This document shows, piece after piece, positions 63,765 to 64,000 of a DNA stretch of 64,000 bases. Both the position numbers and the translations under genes were made by a program. The stretch is from assembly GCF_018873765.1 (NCBI RefSeq), contig NC_057921.1:68949596-69013595 (forward strand). Direction: 5' to 3'. Source of the stretch: Telopea speciosissima (lineage: Eukaryota > Streptophyta > Magnoliopsida > Proteales > Proteaceae). The notes beneath the pieces were generated by a model that did no database searches, had not been told where the DNA came from, and worked only from the letters and a program-made list of their open reading frames with translations. Numbering within the stretch: the first letter of the stretch is position 1; the number at the start of each line of letters is the position of its first letter.

Positions 63765-64000
63765 TTTAGGGTTGAAAACAACCCCTTTTTTTTTGGCTAA
63801 CGAGAAGACTCCGCCCACCCTGTGTAACGCTTCATTCATGGAGACTTGAACCTAAGACCCCGTGACCGAAGCACATTATCCTAAACCAGCCGTGCAAACC
63901 CACAGGAGGTGACCCTAGTTCAATTGTATGGGACATTTCTCTTGAAAGTTTGTTTAAAATAATTTAAGTTGGACTAAATTTTTCTTTACCCATAGTCAAA

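Larger units (their letters stand above)
59411..64000. repeat. Tandem segmental duplication, copy B (runs off the window)
   Basis: Collinear with copy A. Lacks the foldback insertions found at 55284 and 58259 in A, but has its own insertion at about 63417-63790, including a tandem repeat. The distal CCCACAGGAGGTG segment continues to the window edge. Confidence 0.85.

Noticed and set aside
63407-63800. Overlapping Gly/Pro-rich frames on both strands
   Set aside because: They arise from an exact tandem repeat and homopolymer G/C runs; no conserved protein feature.

Overview
This is nuclear DNA from a flowering plant. Genes are split by GT-AG introns, intergenic DNA is AT-rich, and the window is full of plant transposon types: LTR elements, 5'-truncated LINEs, tRNA-derived SINEs, and Mutator-like and hAT-like foldback elements. 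Dicot-like gene structures suggest a eudicot or magnoliid, but the species cannot be named from sequence alone. There are no operons, CRISPR arrays or bacterial features.

Layout. 0-7.5 kb is repeat-rich. It holds a complete non-autonomous LTR retrotransposon (875-4218, 5-bp target duplication), a small Mutator-like element and a LINE stub. 7.56-11.35 kb carries the last four coding exons of an Msp1/ATAD1-type AAA ATPase (+), which extracts mislocalised tail-anchored proteins from the outer mitochondrial membrane. Its N-terminal exon(s) were not found. 11.4-24.9 kb is intergenic, with an old direct duplication, foldback elements and LINE ends. 24.98-26.47 kb is an intronless BCS1-like AAA-ATPase (+). 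27-28.2 kb holds exon-like open stretches of unknown identity. 30.7-31.0 kb (-) is a broken STR14-type rhodanese gene. 36.0-36.3 kb (+) is an intact C-terminal exon of plastid ribosomal protein L5 without visible upstream exons. 38.36-43.86 kb (-) is a complete 16-exon monodehydroascorbate reductase of the organellar (MDAR5/6) type, 486 aa. 48.0-49.4 kb (-) is a complete three-exon R2R3-MYB, a strong match to MYB103, a secondary-wall regulator. It has a LINE in intron 1 and is flanked by two oppositely oriented LTR-like repeats.

53.9-64.0 kb is a tandem segmental duplication of about 4.7 kb per copy. Each copy carries one intronless gene for an unrecognised 187-aa, four-pass membrane protein (57088-57651 and 62359-62922, both -, 94% identical). 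The block is packed with a palindromic foldback family that makes 9-bp target duplications. At least two members lie in only one of the two copies, so the other copy preserves the pre-insertion site.

The genes do not form one pathway. MYB103 beside MDAR, and Msp1 not far from an STR14 rhodanese, recall neighbour pairs in Arabidopsis (At1g63910/At1g63940 and At4g27680/At4g27700, from memory), so this looks like conserved plant gene order spaced out by transposons. The most novel-looking content is the duplicated membrane-protein locus and its foldback family.
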